DNA of 14,389 nucleotides from an uncultured Alphaproteobacteria bacterium (lineage in GTDB: Bacteria; Pseudomonadota; Alphaproteobacteria; Caulobacterales; Caulobacteraceae). Shown one piece after another: positions 14,128 to 14,389 of the stretch. The DNA lies in assembly GCA_903933475.1 (NCBI GenBank), contig CAIZKE010000020.1:1-14389 (forward strand), written 5' to 3'. The translations under genes were made by a program, and so were the position numbers. Position 1 is the first letter of the stretch; each line of letters opens with the position of its first letter. The notes beneath the pieces are model-generated. The model was not told the DNA's origin, made no database searches, and was given only the letters and a program-made list of their open reading frames with translations.

Positions 14128-14389
14128 GCTGTCGCCTTCGCCGCTTCACCTTCGGGGGCGGGGCTGACCCCTCCGGGCACGTTGACGATGGCCACCTGAT
14201 AAAGGGTGAACTCGCCGCCGGCATCGTCATCCAGGTCCAGGCGCAGGCCGGTGATCACCGACTTGACCCAGTCATCCCCGCCCTTCCGAGGTTTGGCCAT
14301 GTCATAGACCATCACCGTGGTCTCCCCGACTGCGGGATCGGCACCCCGGACCGGACTGGTGTAGAAGTCGCCGGACTCTCCGTGCGCGG
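14118..14389 (-). CDS. C-terminal end of a larger protein with a carbohydrate-binding-like beta-sandwich tail (5' end cut)
   Basis: The minus strand frame is open from the window edge to TGA at 14118, giving 89 complete codons. It would be wrong to start the gene at the internal GTG/ATG near 14315, because the preceding codons read HGESGDFYTSPVRGADP and are coding-like. Visible features are GDFYTSP, a TTVMVYDMAKP strand, DDWVKSVITGLRLDLDD (about residues 42-58) and GGEFTLYQVAIV. A Trp followed by an ITxLRxD strand and a G.F.(I/L)..I.I end recurs in C-terminal beta-sandwich domains of bacterial cell-surface glycan proteins and glycoside hydrolases. The tail ends in low-complexity Glu/Ala/Pro. 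Its place beside a methyltransferase and wzm/wzt fits a glycan role, but the enzyme type cannot be known from this fragment. Confidence 0.65.
   Translation of the reverse strand, partial: AHGESGDFYTSPVRGADPAVGETTVMVYDMAKPRKGGDDWVKSVITGLRLDLDDDAGGEFTLYQVAIVNVPGGVSPAPEGEAAKATAAP

Overview
This is a GC-rich chromosomal segment, most likely from an alphaproteobacterium of the Caulobacterales (Caulobacter, Phenylobacterium or Brevundimonas type). The inference rests on strong GC at third codon positions, on a COQ9-family gene divergent from rpsU, on ftsH followed directly by folP, and on the style of the proteins. No plasmid, phage, insertion sequence, CRISPR array, tRNA or rRNA was seen. Gene packing is extreme: same-strand neighbours are joined by 4-base ATGA or GTGA overlaps, and all four tail-to-tail gene pairs overlap at their 3' ends.

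Left part (1-7308), mostly housekeeping. On the minus strand a nucleotidyltransferase-family gene, cut by the window edge, follows thiD (thiamine pyrimidine kinase). A short-chain dehydrogenase on the plus strand diverges from thiD and converges on folP (dihydropteroate synthase). folP is coupled to ftsH (membrane AAA protease). Upstream of ftsH lies rpsU (ribosomal protein S21), which ends in a textbook intrinsic terminator and may use a CTG start codon. COQ9 (ubiquinone biosynthesis) diverges from rpsU and converges on a secreted M20 carboxypeptidase gene.

Right part (7305-14389), a surface-glycan locus. It holds a protein with two family 2 glycosyltransferase domains, co-transcribed with the M20 peptidase. 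A divergent family 4 glycosyltransferase carries two N-terminal NPD(V/I)-type repeats and a four-cysteine cluster. The ABC exporter pair wzm/wzt has a Wzt without the usual C-terminal carbohydrate-binding domain. A four-helix EamA/SMR-like membrane protein, a SAM-dependent methyltransferase and the C-terminal end of a protein with a beta-sandwich-like tail follow. Together these suggest assembly, modification and ABC-dependent export of a polysaccharide or O-antigen across the inner membrane.

The points most worth a second look are the possible CTG start of rpsU, CTGTCCG motifs flanking rpsU, a possible leaderless COQ9 transcript under a palindromic operator, the consistent convergent 3' overlaps, the peptidase-glycosyltransferase coupling, and a codon-biased 54-codon frame with no normal start near the right edge.
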